Virus record (IMG/VR): IMGVR_UViG_3300028131_000823
Coordinates: 62,001-126,000 of that record
DNA from: a virus
DNA length: 64,000 nucleotides
Reading direction: 5' to 3' (one strand)
Part shown: piece by piece, positions 23,645 through 31,857 of the stretch
How positions within the stretch are numbered: the first letter of the stretch is position 1
How the letters are laid out: every line of letters begins with the position of its first letter
Position numbers and translations under genes: made by a program
Notes under the pieces: model-generated
Told to the model about the DNA's origin: nothing
Database searches by the model: none
What the model saw: only the letters and a program-made list of their open reading frames with translations

Positions 23645-25543
23645 ATGGATAGACTTATAAATAAGCCTAGCGATTATAATTTATTAATAGTTGAAAAATC
23701 TTCTAGTGTTTTAGAGCAAACAGGAGAAACAAAGGACTATGTTTTAGAAGGTGTTTTTGGTGAGATTGATGTTAAAAATAAGAATAACAGAATCTATACT
23801 GAAGATGAATATCTTCCACAAATTAAATCGTTACAAGACAAAATCGGAGGTTCTAAATTACTTGGTGAATTAGACCATCCTCAACAATTTGACATTTCTC
23901 TTAAAAACGTATCACACGTTGTCGAAGAGTTAAGGTATGATCAAGAAAACAAGAAAGTAATGGGTAAAATCAGATTATTAGATACTGATGCTGGTAAACA
24001 AGCTAAAGCATTAGTTGATGCTGGTGTACCATTACATATTAGTTCTAGAGCTGCTGGAGAAGTTTCAGAAGGCGGTAAAGTTAAAATCAAACAATTATTT
24101 ACTTATGATTTAGTTGCAGATCCAGGATTTGAGAATGCACAATTAAACAGAGTTAATGAATCTTATGGTTTTGCTAACGATGAAAGCTTATTTATATATG
24201 AAGTATTTAAAAAAGAGATAAATAATAAAACAACAAACGAAAATAAAAAAGAGCAAACAATGGAAGAATTTGTAAAAACAGATGACTTCAACAATTACAC
24301 TAAGTATTTGGCTGAGCAAATAAAAGGATTAAAGTCTACTCTTACAGAATTATCAGAAACTTCAACTGAAGGATCTGCTACTACAAATGAAGACATTAAA
24401 ACCGTAACTGCTCACAATGATCATATTGTTGAATCAATAAACAATTTAACAGAGTATGTTAAATACGTTGCAGAAAAAACTGATCAAAATATTCAATATT
24501 CAGAATATTTAGCAGAAAAAACTGATCAAAATATTCAATATGCTGAGCATATTGCTGAAAAGGCTGATCAAGGAATTTCTTATACTGAACATATTGCTGA
24601 ATCAGTAACTAAATTAAAAGACTATAGCAATTATATTGCTGAATCTTATAATGATGGTACAGAAACTAATGAAAAATTAGTAGAGTATGTTAACTATTTA
24701 AAAGATAACGTACAAAATGTTAGCGAATATGCTAATTATATTGCAGAGTCAATCAATGAAAACCTAGTAGTTGAAGCTGATGATGTTACTGCTAAAGAAT
24801 TTGATGCAGCTGATAAAGATAACGAACTTGAAAAAGTTGGTGATAATTCAGGAGAAGGCACGGTTGCAGATAAAACCGGCGATGCAGGAGTTGATGGTGA
24901 AGATGTAAAATCTGATCTAGAAGAAGTTGACAATGATGAAAAAAGACAAGCTAAAGGTAAAGACGCGAACAGTAAAGCTCCTACTAATTCAGGTGCTGAT
25001 GGTGCTGATGATCCATTAGAATCTTATAAATCAGAAATATCTAGTAAATTAACATCTTTATTAGAATCTGCAAAGACAAAAGAAAATAATGATCCACATT
25101 TCTTTAAATTAGTTGGTTCATCTACTGCTGAAAAATATAATGCATTAAACGAAGATGCAAGAACAGTGGTAAGAACAGAAGTAGAAGGTGCAGGATTTTT
25201 AACTGAATCTCAGATAGTTAGAATTATTGAAAACACTATAACTGTTACTGAAGAAAATAACAATCAACCGTTAGTTCTTTCAGCAATGCCAACAGAATAT
25301 AAAACAAAATGGGAAAATCTTTCTGAAGCTAAGAAAAATCAATTACTTGCACAGTCAAGAACTCACAAAGTTGAGACTGAATATCAAGTAAGAAACTTCT
25401 GGCAAACAAGAGACCTTAGAGAAACTGCACCAGTAATGGAAAAAGTTGCTATGGTAACTGAAAAGAAAGAGGTTGCTACTAAAACACTTCCTTATAACTT
25501 AGATGGTGTTGCAGAAGCAATGGCAAAAAGATTTAAAAAATAA
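23645..25543 (+). CDS. 21-22: prohead protease (gp21-like) fused to scaffold (gp22-like), 632 aa
   Basis: Residues 1-200 are a T4 gp21-type maturation protease: LEGVFGEIDVKNKNNRIY, LGELDHPQ with catalytic His78, and HISSRAAG with catalytic Ser (133 or 134). Residues about 206-632 look like the core scaffold: a coiled-coil-rich, acidic region with five or six repeats of the YAEYIAEK type (about 270-375), several of them carrying Glu at possible cleavage sites. T4 encodes 21 and 22 as separate genes. An internal in-frame ATG at 24260 (residue 206) with an AAACA leader could make free scaffold. The protease would cut scaffold, capsid and the targeted internal proteins. Confidence 0.85.
   Translation: MDRLINKPSDYNLLIVEKSSSVLEQTGETKDYVLEGVFGEIDVKNKNNRIYTEDEYLPQIKSLQDKIGGSKLLGELDHPQQFDISLKNVSHVVEELRYDQENKKVMGKIRLLDTDAGKQAKALVDAGVPLHISSRAAGEVSEGGKVKIKQLFTYDLVADPGFENAQLNRVNESYGFANDESLFIYEVFKKEINNKTTNENKKEQTMEEFVKTDDFNNYTKYLAEQIKGLKSTLTELSETSTEGSATTNEDIKTVTAHNDHIVESINNLTEYVKYVAEKTDQNIQYSEYLAEKTDQNIQYAEHIAEKADQGISYTEHIAESVTKLKDYSNYIAESYNDGTETNEKLVEYVNYLKDNVQNVSEYANYIAESINENLVVEADDVTAKEFDAADKDNELEKVGDNSGEGTVADKTGDAGVDGEDVKSDLEEVDNDEKRQAKGKDANSKAPTNSGADGADDPLESYKSEISSKLTSLLESAKTKENNDPHFFKLVGSSTAEKYNALNEDARTVVRTEVEGAGFLTESQIVRIIENTITVTEENNNQPLVLSAMPTEYKTKWENLSEAKKNQLLAQSRTHKVETEYQVRNFWQTRDLRETAPVMEKVAMVTEKKEVATKTLPYNLDGVAEAMAKRFKK
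24260..25543 (+). CDS. 22: possible internal translation product: free scaffold, 427 aa
   Basis: In-frame ATG at codon 206 of the protease-scaffold gene, preceded by AAAAAAGAGCAAACA, an A-rich leader resembling the authentic starts of neighbouring genes. It would give a scaffold beginning MEEFVKTDDFNNYTK, and a short N-terminal EF motif similar to the targeting tags. It would solve the problem that scaffold is needed in large excess over protease. Inference only. Confidence 0.4.
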   Translation: MEEFVKTDDFNNYTKYLAEQIKGLKSTLTELSETSTEGSATTNEDIKTVTAHNDHIVESINNLTEYVKYVAEKTDQNIQYSEYLAEKTDQNIQYAEHIAEKADQGISYTEHIAESVTKLKDYSNYIAESYNDGTETNEKLVEYVNYLKDNVQNVSEYANYIAESINENLVVEADDVTAKEFDAADKDNELEKVGDNSGEGTVADKTGDAGVDGEDVKSDLEEVDNDEKRQAKGKDANSKAPTNSGADGADDPLESYKSEISSKLTSLLESAKTKENNDPHFFKLVGSSTAEKYNALNEDARTVVRTEVEGAGFLTESQIVRIIENTITVTEENNNQPLVLSAMPTEYKTKWENLSEAKKNQLLAQSRTHKVETEYQVRNFWQTRDLRETAPVMEKVAMVTEKKEVATKTLPYNLDGVAEAMAKRFKK

Positions 25544-25627
25544 TAAACAATCGACGATTTGGTGACAGAAGCAGAAAGCCGAAATAATAAGTCGAAATTA
25601 AACAAACAAAAAATAGAAATTTATAAA

Positions 25628-27034
25628 ATGGCAAATTTAATAAATGAAGCTGAAATCAGAGCAACATGGTCTCCAATTATCGAGAGCGCTACTGGTATCA
25701 ACGAAGCTTCAAAATTAGCATGGATGTCTGAGTACTGTCATAATCACAAACTTTATGAAGACGCAAACATCATGTCACTTTCAAACAATCCAGGTCCTAT
25801 GAATATCGGTGGTATGGGTGCAGTAGCATTCCCATCTGATTTTGGTGGTATCGGAGCTGCAGGTACTGCAGATGGTTCAGGTGACAAGTCTCCAACTTTA
25901 CTTCCTTTAGCGATGCAAGTTGCAGCACAAACAATCGGTTTAGATTTAGTTCCAGTTGTACCAATGGCTGGTCCTATGGGTCTTTTATCTTACTTAGACT
26001 TCGTATACGAAGGTGGTAGATTAGACAACGCTGAAGCTCCATTATACATCAAAACAGCTAACACAGCTGCAGGTAACGATGTATTAGCAGGTGTTTCAAG
26101 AATCGATGGTCAAAACATCATACAAATCGTAGATGCATTAACAGTAGATTCGTCTACTAAAATTACAGATAGATATGCTGACGCAGAATTAGTTGCGGCA
26201 TTAAACGATCATATCCCAGGATTTGTAGGTCAAGCAGATGGTAAACCATTTGATAGAGCTACTGGTGAATCTACGGCTGATAATTTAATGGGTCTTTCTT
26301 TATTCTCTAAAGCAATTGAAGCAAAAACTTACCAAGTTGCTGCTGCAGTTACTAGAGAACAAGTTCAAGATTTAAAACAATTCGGTGTTGATGCTGTTGC
26401 TCAAGTTGAGGCAGTTTTAACTAACGAATTAACACAAACTATTAATGATTTAATCATTGACGAAATCAAAACATTAGCGGAAGCTAACATGACTGCATCT
26501 GGAGTTTCTTTAGATGTTGCGTTAACTGTACCAGCTGCAGGTGGTCAAACTGAAGGTTCTGAACACAGAAAAGTATTAACTGGTATTTTAGCTGCTGCTA
26601 ACTTAGTTGCAAACAGAGGTAGAAGAGGTGCAGGTAACTTCGCGGTTGTAGGACCACAAGTTGCTACATTAATTCAATCTGTTGCTGGTTTCGTACCTAA
26701 TCCATTCGCTAACACAGCTACTCAAGCTGCTGGTGCTATTTACCCAGTAGGTTCTGTTGCAGGTGTTCAAGTTTATACTAACCCAAAATGGTCTTGGTCT
26801 TATAACCAAGTATTAGTTGGTAGAAAAGGTGATGGTAATGGTCCAGGTCTTGTATTCATGCCTTACTTAATGGCAGAATCTGTACAAGCAATAGCTGAAG
26901 GAACTATGGCTCCTAAAGTTGCTGTTAAATCAAGATTCGCATTAGTTGCTGCAGGTTTCCACCCTGAAACACAATATGCTGAGTTTACAATTACTACGCC
27001 AAGTGCGGCATTAGATATGATTAACATAGCTTAA
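25628..27034 (+). CDS. 23: major capsid protein, gp23-like
   Basis: 468 aa from ATG 25628 (T4 gp23 is 521 before cleavage). An upstream in-frame TTG at 25559 is rejected because the ATG has the usual AAA leader and gives MANLINEAEIRATWSPIIE, comparable to the start of gp23. Characteristic parts are KSPTLLPLAMQVAAQTIGLDLVPVVPMAGPMGLL, the FSKAIEAKTYQVAAAVTREQVQDLK helix, and FVPNPFANTATQAAGAIYPVGSVAGVQVY. Codon use is more selective here (repeated GGT, GCT, ATC), as expected of the most expressed gene. A strong terminator follows. Confidence 0.93.
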   Translation: MANLINEAEIRATWSPIIESATGINEASKLAWMSEYCHNHKLYEDANIMSLSNNPGPMNIGGMGAVAFPSDFGGIGAAGTADGSGDKSPTLLPLAMQVAAQTIGLDLVPVVPMAGPMGLLSYLDFVYEGGRLDNAEAPLYIKTANTAAGNDVLAGVSRIDGQNIIQIVDALTVDSSTKITDRYADAELVAALNDHIPGFVGQADGKPFDRATGESTADNLMGLSLFSKAIEAKTYQVAAAVTREQVQDLKQFGVDAVAQVEAVLTNELTQTINDLIIDEIKTLAEANMTASGVSLDVALTVPAAGGQTEGSEHRKVLTGILAAANLVANRGRRGAGNFAVVGPQVATLIQSVAGFVPNPFANTATQAAGAIYPVGSVAGVQVYTNPKWSWSYNQVLVGRKGDGNGPGLVFMPYLMAESVQAIAEGTMAPKVAVKSRFALVAAGFHPETQYAEFTITTPSAALDMINIA

Positions 27035-27061
27035 TAATTACTAATTAGTAAATAATAAATT

Positions 27062-27094
27062 AAGGGTTCTAAGAAATTAGAACCCTTTTTTTTT
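27062..27094 (+). terminator. intrinsic terminator after the capsid gene
   Basis: AAGGGTTCTAA pairs with TTAGAACCCTT around a 4-nt loop and is followed by a long T-tract. One of the strongest terminators in the window. Confidence 0.92.
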
Positions 27095-27107
27095 ACATTT
27101 TTTTAAT

Positions 27108-27116
27108 GATATATAG
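27108..27116 (+). promoter_or_regulatory. late-type promoter motif
   Basis: GATATATAG followed by ATTATAAG, the extended form also seen at the sheath gene; 30 nt before ATG 27147. Confidence 0.65.
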
Positions 27117-27146
27117 ATTATAAGATTATAAATAAAATAAATTAAA

Positions 27147-28010
27147 ATGAAAAAGACATTAATCCTAAATGAGAAGGTTTTAACTATAAGCGAATGGTTA
27201 ACTGAAAACCAACCAGGTGAAATCCAAACAACTCAAACAACCGATATAAAATCAGATATTGATACAATATTAACAAAATTAAAAGATTTAGAAGATAATA
27301 TTGAAGAAGCATTAAATTCATATGAAGAATATGTAACTACTTTAAATGAAAATGAATTAAACGAAGACGAAGCTGGAAAAATAAAAGATTTTGTGTTTAT
27401 TGCTCCTAGAGTAAGAAAGATGCAACAAAAGGCAAATAAAATAAGACTTAATAAAGTAGATCTTGATTTTGCTATAGCAAATGCACCGTCTGATAAAAAG
27501 AAAAGACTTCAAGCTAAAGCTAAAGATTTAGGAAAAGATGTTACAGAATTAGAAGATTCTATAGATGATTATCAAAAAGATTCAGGAGCAACTTATTCTT
27601 TAAAAATCAAAAACATGGAAAGAATTAAAGGTAAACTATCTGCTATTAAAAGAAAGACAGGTCTTGAAGATGATCCAAATAAAAAAGCTGATTTAAAAAG
27701 ACAAATGCAAACTTTAGCCGATGGCTTTAAAGATGAAGCAGAAGCTGCTAAAGAACTTCAAGATAAAGAAGGTCCAAGTAAGGAAGAAATGGCTAAAGAA
27801 AAATTTAAAAATCAAAAGGAAGCATTGATTAAACAAGGTTTTAAACAAGGTGAAGGTCCTGAAGGATCAGATAAGAAAACTATTAAAGACCCTGAAGGAA
27901 ATGCTATTGTTTTCCACAAACCAGAAGTTGAAACAGGTGGAATAGATACAGGATCAGGATATAATGAATCACAATTTGATGGTTCAGGAAGACAAGCTCC
28001 TATTATTTAA
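27147..28010 (+). CDS. putative head protein, coiled-coil, 287 aa
   Basis: The N-terminus contains LTISEWLTENQ (about residues 12-22), a weaker match to the targeting/cleavage motif. The rest is Lys/Glu-rich and helical (residues about 35-230: DTILTKLKDLEDNIEEAL, then KDEAEAAKELQDKEG). A Gly/Ser-rich C-terminus ends RQAPII. It sits directly after the capsid gene where T4 has the vertex gene 24, but it does not look like gp24. A packaged or core-associated protein is likely. No family recognised. Confidence 0.55.
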   Translation: MKKTLILNEKVLTISEWLTENQPGEIQTTQTTDIKSDIDTILTKLKDLEDNIEEALNSYEEYVTTLNENELNEDEAGKIKDFVFIAPRVRKMQQKANKIRLNKVDLDFAIANAPSDKKKRLQAKAKDLGKDVTELEDSIDDYQKDSGATYSLKIKNMERIKGKLSAIKRKTGLEDDPNKKADLKRQMQTLADGFKDEAEAAKELQDKEGPSKEEMAKEKFKNQKEALIKQGFKQGEGPEGSDKKTIKDPEGNAIVFHKPEVETGGIDTGSGYNESQFDGSGRQAPII

Positions 28011-28017
28011 GACTAAA

Positions 28018-28635
28018 ATGATACCTAAGAAAATTCATCAAATTTGGATTGGCAATTCTCCAATTCCTGAAAAGTGCAAATTATTTATGGAACGTATGTA
28101 TAATTTGCACCCTGATTGGGAATATAAATTATGGACAAATGATGATATATTTAAAATTCATTATAAAGAAGATAAATTTTTACAAAGTTATTGGAAAGAC
28201 GTCGATACTCATTTTAAACCAGCACATATCGCAGATAGAGCAAGATTATTAATCTTAAGAGATTTTGGTGGAGTTTACGTAGATGTAGATGCAAATCCTA
28301 TAAGATCATTTAATAATATTATTGAAAATATTAATGAAAATACTTCATTTTTTGGTGGAGTAAGACCTAAGAGCATAGAAGAGAAAAGAGGAGCACTTAT
28401 TGACTGTACTGTTATGGGAGCCTCTAAAGATTCTAGAATTATCAAAGAAGTTTTATCTATTTACAAAAATGTAGATTGGGCATGGGGAGGAAGAGCAATT
28501 TCAGATAAAATGTTTGAATGTTTAGGGCCAGATGTTTCTTTATTTAATTATAAAAGCTTTTACGATACTAAAATAACGGAAGATACTATTGTAATTCATG
28601 ATACTCCAGAAAATAGATTATGGTCTTGGAAATAA
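28018..28635 (+). CDS. glycosyltransferase with DXD motif (Gly_transf_sug type), 205 aa
   Basis: Starts MIPKKIHQIWIGN, then HIADRARLLILRDFGGVYVDVDANP with the DXD nucleotide-sugar site at D89 and D91. This is the signature of the PF04488 family (capsular polysaccharide and Och1-like sugar transferases), which transfer a sugar from a nucleotide donor. ATG 28018 is used because the longer frame from 27964 overlaps the previous gene. Targets could be virion protein, host surface glycan or phage DNA; context does not decide. Confidence 0.8.
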   Translation: MIPKKIHQIWIGNSPIPEKCKLFMERMYNLHPDWEYKLWTNDDIFKIHYKEDKFLQSYWKDVDTHFKPAHIADRARLLILRDFGGVYVDVDANPIRSFNNIIENINENTSFFGGVRPKSIEEKRGALIDCTVMGASKDSRIIKEVLSIYKNVDWAWGGRAISDKMFECLGPDVSLFNYKSFYDTKITEDTIVIHDTPENRLWSWK

Positions 28636-28672
28636 AAAACAAGAGTATATATTGAAAAGGTAAAAATATTTG

Positions 28673-28698
28673 AAACAATTTATTTAATTATCATATAA
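28673..28698 (+). promoter_or_regulatory. middle-type promoter AAACAA-N14-ATATAA
   Basis: AAACAA 28673-28678 and ATATAA 28693-28698, 14 nt apart, 25 nt before the secreted repeat protein. It also reads as TTGAAA with TATAAT at 18-nt spacing. Confidence 0.7.
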
Positions 28699-28723
28699 TA
28701 ATAGTTAAATTAAACACACAAAT

Positions 28724-29239
28724 ATGAAAAAATCAATAATCACAGGTATGCTGTTTTTAGCAATTGTTTCAATTTCTGCACAAGAAAAAGGAACTAAAAA
28801 CACTAAACCTATTAAATATACAAAAGGAACTAATAGTTCTGTTATAGTTGAAAAGGAAGTTAAGACTGAAAAAACTACACCAGTATCTATTAGACCTACA
28901 AACAGTAACTCAACGAATAGAGCTGCTGTGAATTCTACTAACTCTAGAGAAGTTAACACAATGAGACCAGAAAAGGTTAAAGTTAATACTAACAGAGCTG
29001 CACAGAATTCTAACGAAACAATGAGACCAGAAAAGGTTAAAGTTAATACTAACAGAGCTGCTCAAACAACTGTTGAAACAAACAGACCAGAGAAGCCAGT
29101 TATTATTAAAGAAAAAGAAGAAAAAACTAATCTTAATAGAGCTGCTCAGTCTGAGGTTATAACTGATAAACCAGAAAAGGTTAAAGAAGAAAAGCCAAGA
29201 AAAGAAAAGCCTTCTAAAAAAGAAAGAAAAGAAAAGTAG
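28724..29239 (+). CDS. secreted Asn/Arg/Lys-rich repeat protein, 171 aa
   Basis: A clear Sec signal peptide: MKKS, a hydrophobic core ITGMLFLAIVSI, then SAQ at residues 18-20, the SxAQ ending common in Flavobacteria exported proteins. The mature part is basic and disordered. It contains near-identical repeats of RPEKVKVNTNRAAQ separated by 6-7 residues, with shortened copies before and after, and a Lys/Glu/Arg tail. No known family. Expression from a middle-type promoter and export to the periplasm suggest action on the host envelope, for example superinfection exclusion, but this is not demonstrated. Confidence 0.65.
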   Translation: MKKSIITGMLFLAIVSISAQEKGTKNTKPIKYTKGTNSSVIVEKEVKTEKTTPVSIRPTNSNSTNRAAVNSTNSREVNTMRPEKVKVNTNRAAQNSNETMRPEKVKVNTNRAAQTTVETNRPEKPVIIKEKEEKTNLNRAAQSEVITDKPEKVKEEKPRKEKPSKKERKEK

Positions 29240-29245
29240 AATCTT

Positions 29246-29740
29246 TTGAAAATTCAAAAATCAAACAATCCTAAACAAGCCCATCGATATGGTATAAAAC
29301 TCGATGGGCTTCCTAGGAGTATCAGACAATTTCTAATAGAAAATAGAAGCCTAAATGAATGGGCAAATGATGTTCAATTCCTCGAACAAATAATTAGAAT
29401 AGAGTCAAATAATCTCAAACTTAAGAATAGTACAAAAAGAAATAAACTTTATTTTGACTGTACGACAGAGACGCCAGTCCCAATGGACGACTTAGTGGAA
29501 TCTTATGATACTGTAGAATGGACTTGTGCAATCAGTATGAAACCCATTCAATCTAAGTTTAATAATTTCAGTCTAGAAAATTTTATACACCCTGAGTACC
29601 TCGATGTGCTTGAGGCACCGATGGTAGATAGTCGAATACTTAAAAGCAGTGTTGAATTTCGTAAATATTGCAAAAAACTCTTATTAGAAGAACAAAAAGA
29701 GTTCATGAGAGTTATTAAAAAGGGATCAACGATTAATTGA
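29246..29740 (+). CDS. hypothetical protein, 164 aa, TTG start
   Basis: The frame has no ATG near its beginning; TTG 29246 gives MKIQKSNNPKQAHRYGIKL and lies 6 nt after the previous stop. An 11-bp inverted repeat occupies codons 11-22. The protein is mixed alpha/beta with no recognised family. It ends convergently with the minus-strand gene, overlapping its 3' end by 15 nt. Confidence 0.5.
   Translation: MKIQKSNNPKQAHRYGIKLDGLPRSIRQFLIENRSLNEWANDVQFLEQIIRIESNNLKLKNSTKRNKLYFDCTTETPVPMDDLVESYDTVEWTCAISMKPIQSKFNNFSLENFIHPEYLDVLEAPMVDSRILKSSVEFRKYCKKLLLEEQKEFMRVIKKGSTIN
29277..29311 (+). repeat. 11-bp perfect inverted repeat near a gene start
   Basis: AAGCCCATCGA and TCGATGGGCTT flank a 13-nt spacer. 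It is GC-richer than its surroundings and has no T-tract. It could be an RNA hairpin affecting the TTG-start gene or a leftover terminator. Confidence 0.55.
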
Positions 29741-30445
29741 TCTTCCTTTCATATTATTGTGCCAATAATGTTTAATATATTTACCACTAGATAGTGCATC
29801 AAATGGCATAACCTTTACATTAATATTACTTCCATTTTTTATACATTTCCATAAAGAGTAATTAACACTTAATTGATCTCTTCTAGAACCATTTACATAT
29901 TCATTAGACCATGTTTTAAACATGTTTATGCAATTGCTATTATTTCTCATTACTATTAACCCAGTTGCAAAAAGTCCATTATTTTTTGGATAATCCTCTT
30001 TATTATATTTTTTAACAACTTTATCAATTATTTCAGCATGATCTAATTTTAGAGCTCTTACAACACTAGCTTCTTTATATACACAGTCTCTTTGAGGGTG
30101 TTTCATGAATGCAACATCGTAATTATTATTATCTAATTCATATTCTTTCATGAAATTATTAAGATCATCTTTTATTAAAACATCCCCATGTACACATACG
30201 ATATTTTCATATAAAGATCCTTTAAATAATTTGTAAAATTCAAGCCTATGCATCATTGCAATTCTTTTTGGATCATCAATAGATTCATATTCTTTAGACA
30301 ATGGTCTAATATCCCAAATATCTGACTTTAATTCTTTATTATCAGTATAAAGTATATAGTCCCATCCTTCTGTTTTAACTAAAGGTTCTTTTAAGCTTCC
30401 ATACTCTCCAACTGTAAATGCGTATATTGCGTTTTTATTACTCAT
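29726..30445 (-). CDS. DUF616-like glycosyltransferase-fold protein, 239 aa; only minus-strand gene
   Basis: Starts MSNKNAIYAFTVGEYGSL, then DYILYTDN and DDPKRIAMMHRLEFYKLF. VCVHGDVLIKDDL stands where related families have a DXD site, and a C-terminal QLSVNYSLWKC follows. This is the layout of DUF616-type proteins (GT-A-like). The only gene in the window on the minus strand; a late-type motif lies upstream on the same strand. Its isolated orientation and convergent overlap with the gene at 29246 suggest acquisition as a cassette. Substrate unknown. Confidence 0.65.
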   Translation of the reverse strand: MSNKNAIYAFTVGEYGSLKEPLVKTEGWDYILYTDNKELKSDIWDIRPLSKEYESIDDPKRIAMMHRLEFYKLFKGSLYENIVCVHGDVLIKDDLNNFMKEYELDNNNYDVAFMKHPQRDCVYKEASVVRALKLDHAEIIDKVVKKYNKEDYPKNNGLFATGLIVMRNNSNCINMFKTWSNEYVNGSRRDQLSVNYSLWKCIKNGSNINVKVMPFDALSSGKYIKHYWHNNMKGRSINR

Positions 30446-30460
30446 GAATATTTATTGTTT

Positions 30461-30471
30461 GTTTATATATC
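30461..30471 (-). promoter_or_regulatory. late-type promoter motif on the minus strand
   Basis: Read on the minus strand this is GATATATAAAC, 15 nt before the ATG of the DUF616 gene. The orientation match with the only reversed gene is independent evidence that the motif is a directional promoter element. Confidence 0.65.
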
Positions 30472-30500
30472 AACTTAATTAAAATTATATTTTGCTAATT

Positions 30501-30585
30501 GTTTATAACTTTTGAAAAAAAGTGTTAAAAAGTTTTCACAAGTCAAAGATTATAGTTATATTAGTATTATAATTAAAACTTAATA
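30501..30585 (+). promoter_or_regulatory. early-type promoter repeat, copy 2
   Basis: Same architecture as copy 1; the 30-bp core is at 30543-30572 and ends 16 nt before ATG 30589. CACAAG replaces CACGGG just before the core. Confidence 0.75.
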
Positions 30586-30588
30586 ATA

Positions 30589-30864
30589 ATGCATAATAAA
30601 AACACAACCATCGATAAAGTAGCTTTAGAATTATTTAATAAACACTACAGTGAATTAAATAAGACTAAACAATTCGAATGTAATCAAGAAATGGTAAACA
30701 ATCCAAAATGGCTAGCTCCTTTCTGGAAGCAGCCAATTTATAAATCAGAAACTCAAAAAATTTGGGATGAAATAATTAACCATGCAAATAAAGCGGGTAA
30801 GGTAGTAGATTGTGGAGCTTGTAAAAACAACGGATGCATCGTTTGTGAAGAAACAAATCATTAA
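30589..30864 (+). CDS. hypothetical protein with C-terminal Cys cluster, 91 aa
   Basis: Mostly helical body followed by VDCGACKNNGCIVCEE, a C-x2-C-x4-C-x2-C arrangement suited to a zinc or iron-sulfur site. Driven by early repeat copy 2. No family recognised. Confidence 0.6.
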   Translation: MHNKNTTIDKVALELFNKHYSELNKTKQFECNQEMVNNPKWLAPFWKQPIYKSETQKIWDEIINHANKAGKVVDCGACKNNGCIVCEETNH

Positions 30865-30876
30865 TAAATCATATAA
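30851..30876 (+). promoter_or_regulatory. middle-type promoter AAACAA-N14-ATATAA upstream of the clamp loader
   Basis: AAACAA 30851-30856 overlaps the end of the previous gene; ATATAA 30871-30876 is 14 nt on. The clamp-loader ATG is 18 nt downstream. Confidence 0.72.
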
Positions 30877-30894
30877 TAACTAAACAAAAAATAA

Positions 30895-31854
30895 ATGCAA
30901 GCAGTTCAACAACTATTCACAGAAAAATACAGACCTAGTAATCTATCAGAACTTATTTTACCAGAAAGAGTTATGGCCAAATTCAAAGATGGCTTAGTTC
31001 AAAACGTTTTATTAGCTGGTTCTCCAGGTACTGGTAAAACTTCTACTGCAAAGGCTATTGTTAATCAATTCAATATGCCATATCTTTATATTAACGCATC
31101 AACCGATACATCAGTAGATGTTATTAGAACAAGAATTACAGATTTTTGTTCAACTGTTTCAATCATGGATGGACCAAGTTCTATGAAGGTTGTAATACTT
31201 GATGAGGTAGATGGTGTTAGTGATCAGTTTTTTAAAGCATTGCGCGCGACTATGGAAACATTCGCATCAAATAGTAGATTTATAGCCACTTGTAATTACA
31301 TTAATAAATTACCAGATCCTATACTTTCAAGATTTGAAGTTATTAACTTTGATTTTGACAAAGAGGAAGAGGCTGAATTGACTAAAAAATACATGAGAAG
31401 AGTTTATGAGATTTGCACAAAAGAAGAAATGTCAATCGATAAAGCTGCTCTACTTGAATTTGTAAGAAGAAATTTTCCAGATTTAAGAAGTACATTAAAT
31501 AAGTTACAAGGATTTAAGGCACAAGGAACTACAGAAATTAAGGTAGACGATGTTAAGAGATTTAATTCAGTCTATAAAGACGTATTTGAATTAATATTTA
31601 ATGAAACAAATCCTGTTAGTAACTATAAAATACTAGTAAGCAATTATTCTAATAGAGTAGATGATGTGTTACAAAGCTTAGGTGAAGACTTCATCGAATA
31701 CATTCAACAGGAAAAGGCACAAAGTGCAAATCACATTCCTGAAATTGTAGTAGAAGTAGCAAAGCATCAAGCACAAAGGTTACATGTTATTGATCCTGTT
31801 ATTACAATGCTTTCACTTGTATATAAGATACAAGAAATAATTAGAAAAAATTAA
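30895..31854 (+). CDS. 44: clamp loader large subunit, gp44-like AAA+ ATPase
   Basis: 319 aa, the same length as T4 gp44. TEKYRPSNLSELI at the N-terminus, Walker A GSPGTGKT (42-49), Walker B VVILDEVDGV, sensor 1 FIATCNYINKLPDPILSRF with the SRF trans-acting Arg motif. It loads gp45 onto primer-template junctions with gp62. The following genes, flap nuclease then gp62-like, are spaced by only 1-3 nt. Confidence 0.93.
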   Translation: MQAVQQLFTEKYRPSNLSELILPERVMAKFKDGLVQNVLLAGSPGTGKTSTAKAIVNQFNMPYLYINASTDTSVDVIRTRITDFCSTVSIMDGPSSMKVVILDEVDGVSDQFFKALRATMETFASNSRFIATCNYINKLPDPILSRFEVINFDFDKEEEAELTKKYMRRVYEICTKEEMSIDKAALLEFVRRNFPDLRSTLNKLQGFKAQGTTEIKVDDVKRFNSVYKDVFELIFNETNPVSNYKILVSNYSNRVDDVLQSLGEDFIEYIQQEKAQSANHIPEIVVEVAKHQAQRLHVIDPVITMLSLVYKIQEIIRKN

Positions 31855-31857
31855 ATT

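Noticed and set aside
25559-25627. TTG start adding 23 residues to the major capsid protein
   Set aside because: ATG 25628 has the usual A-rich leader and the sequence before it does not resemble coding sequence of gp23.
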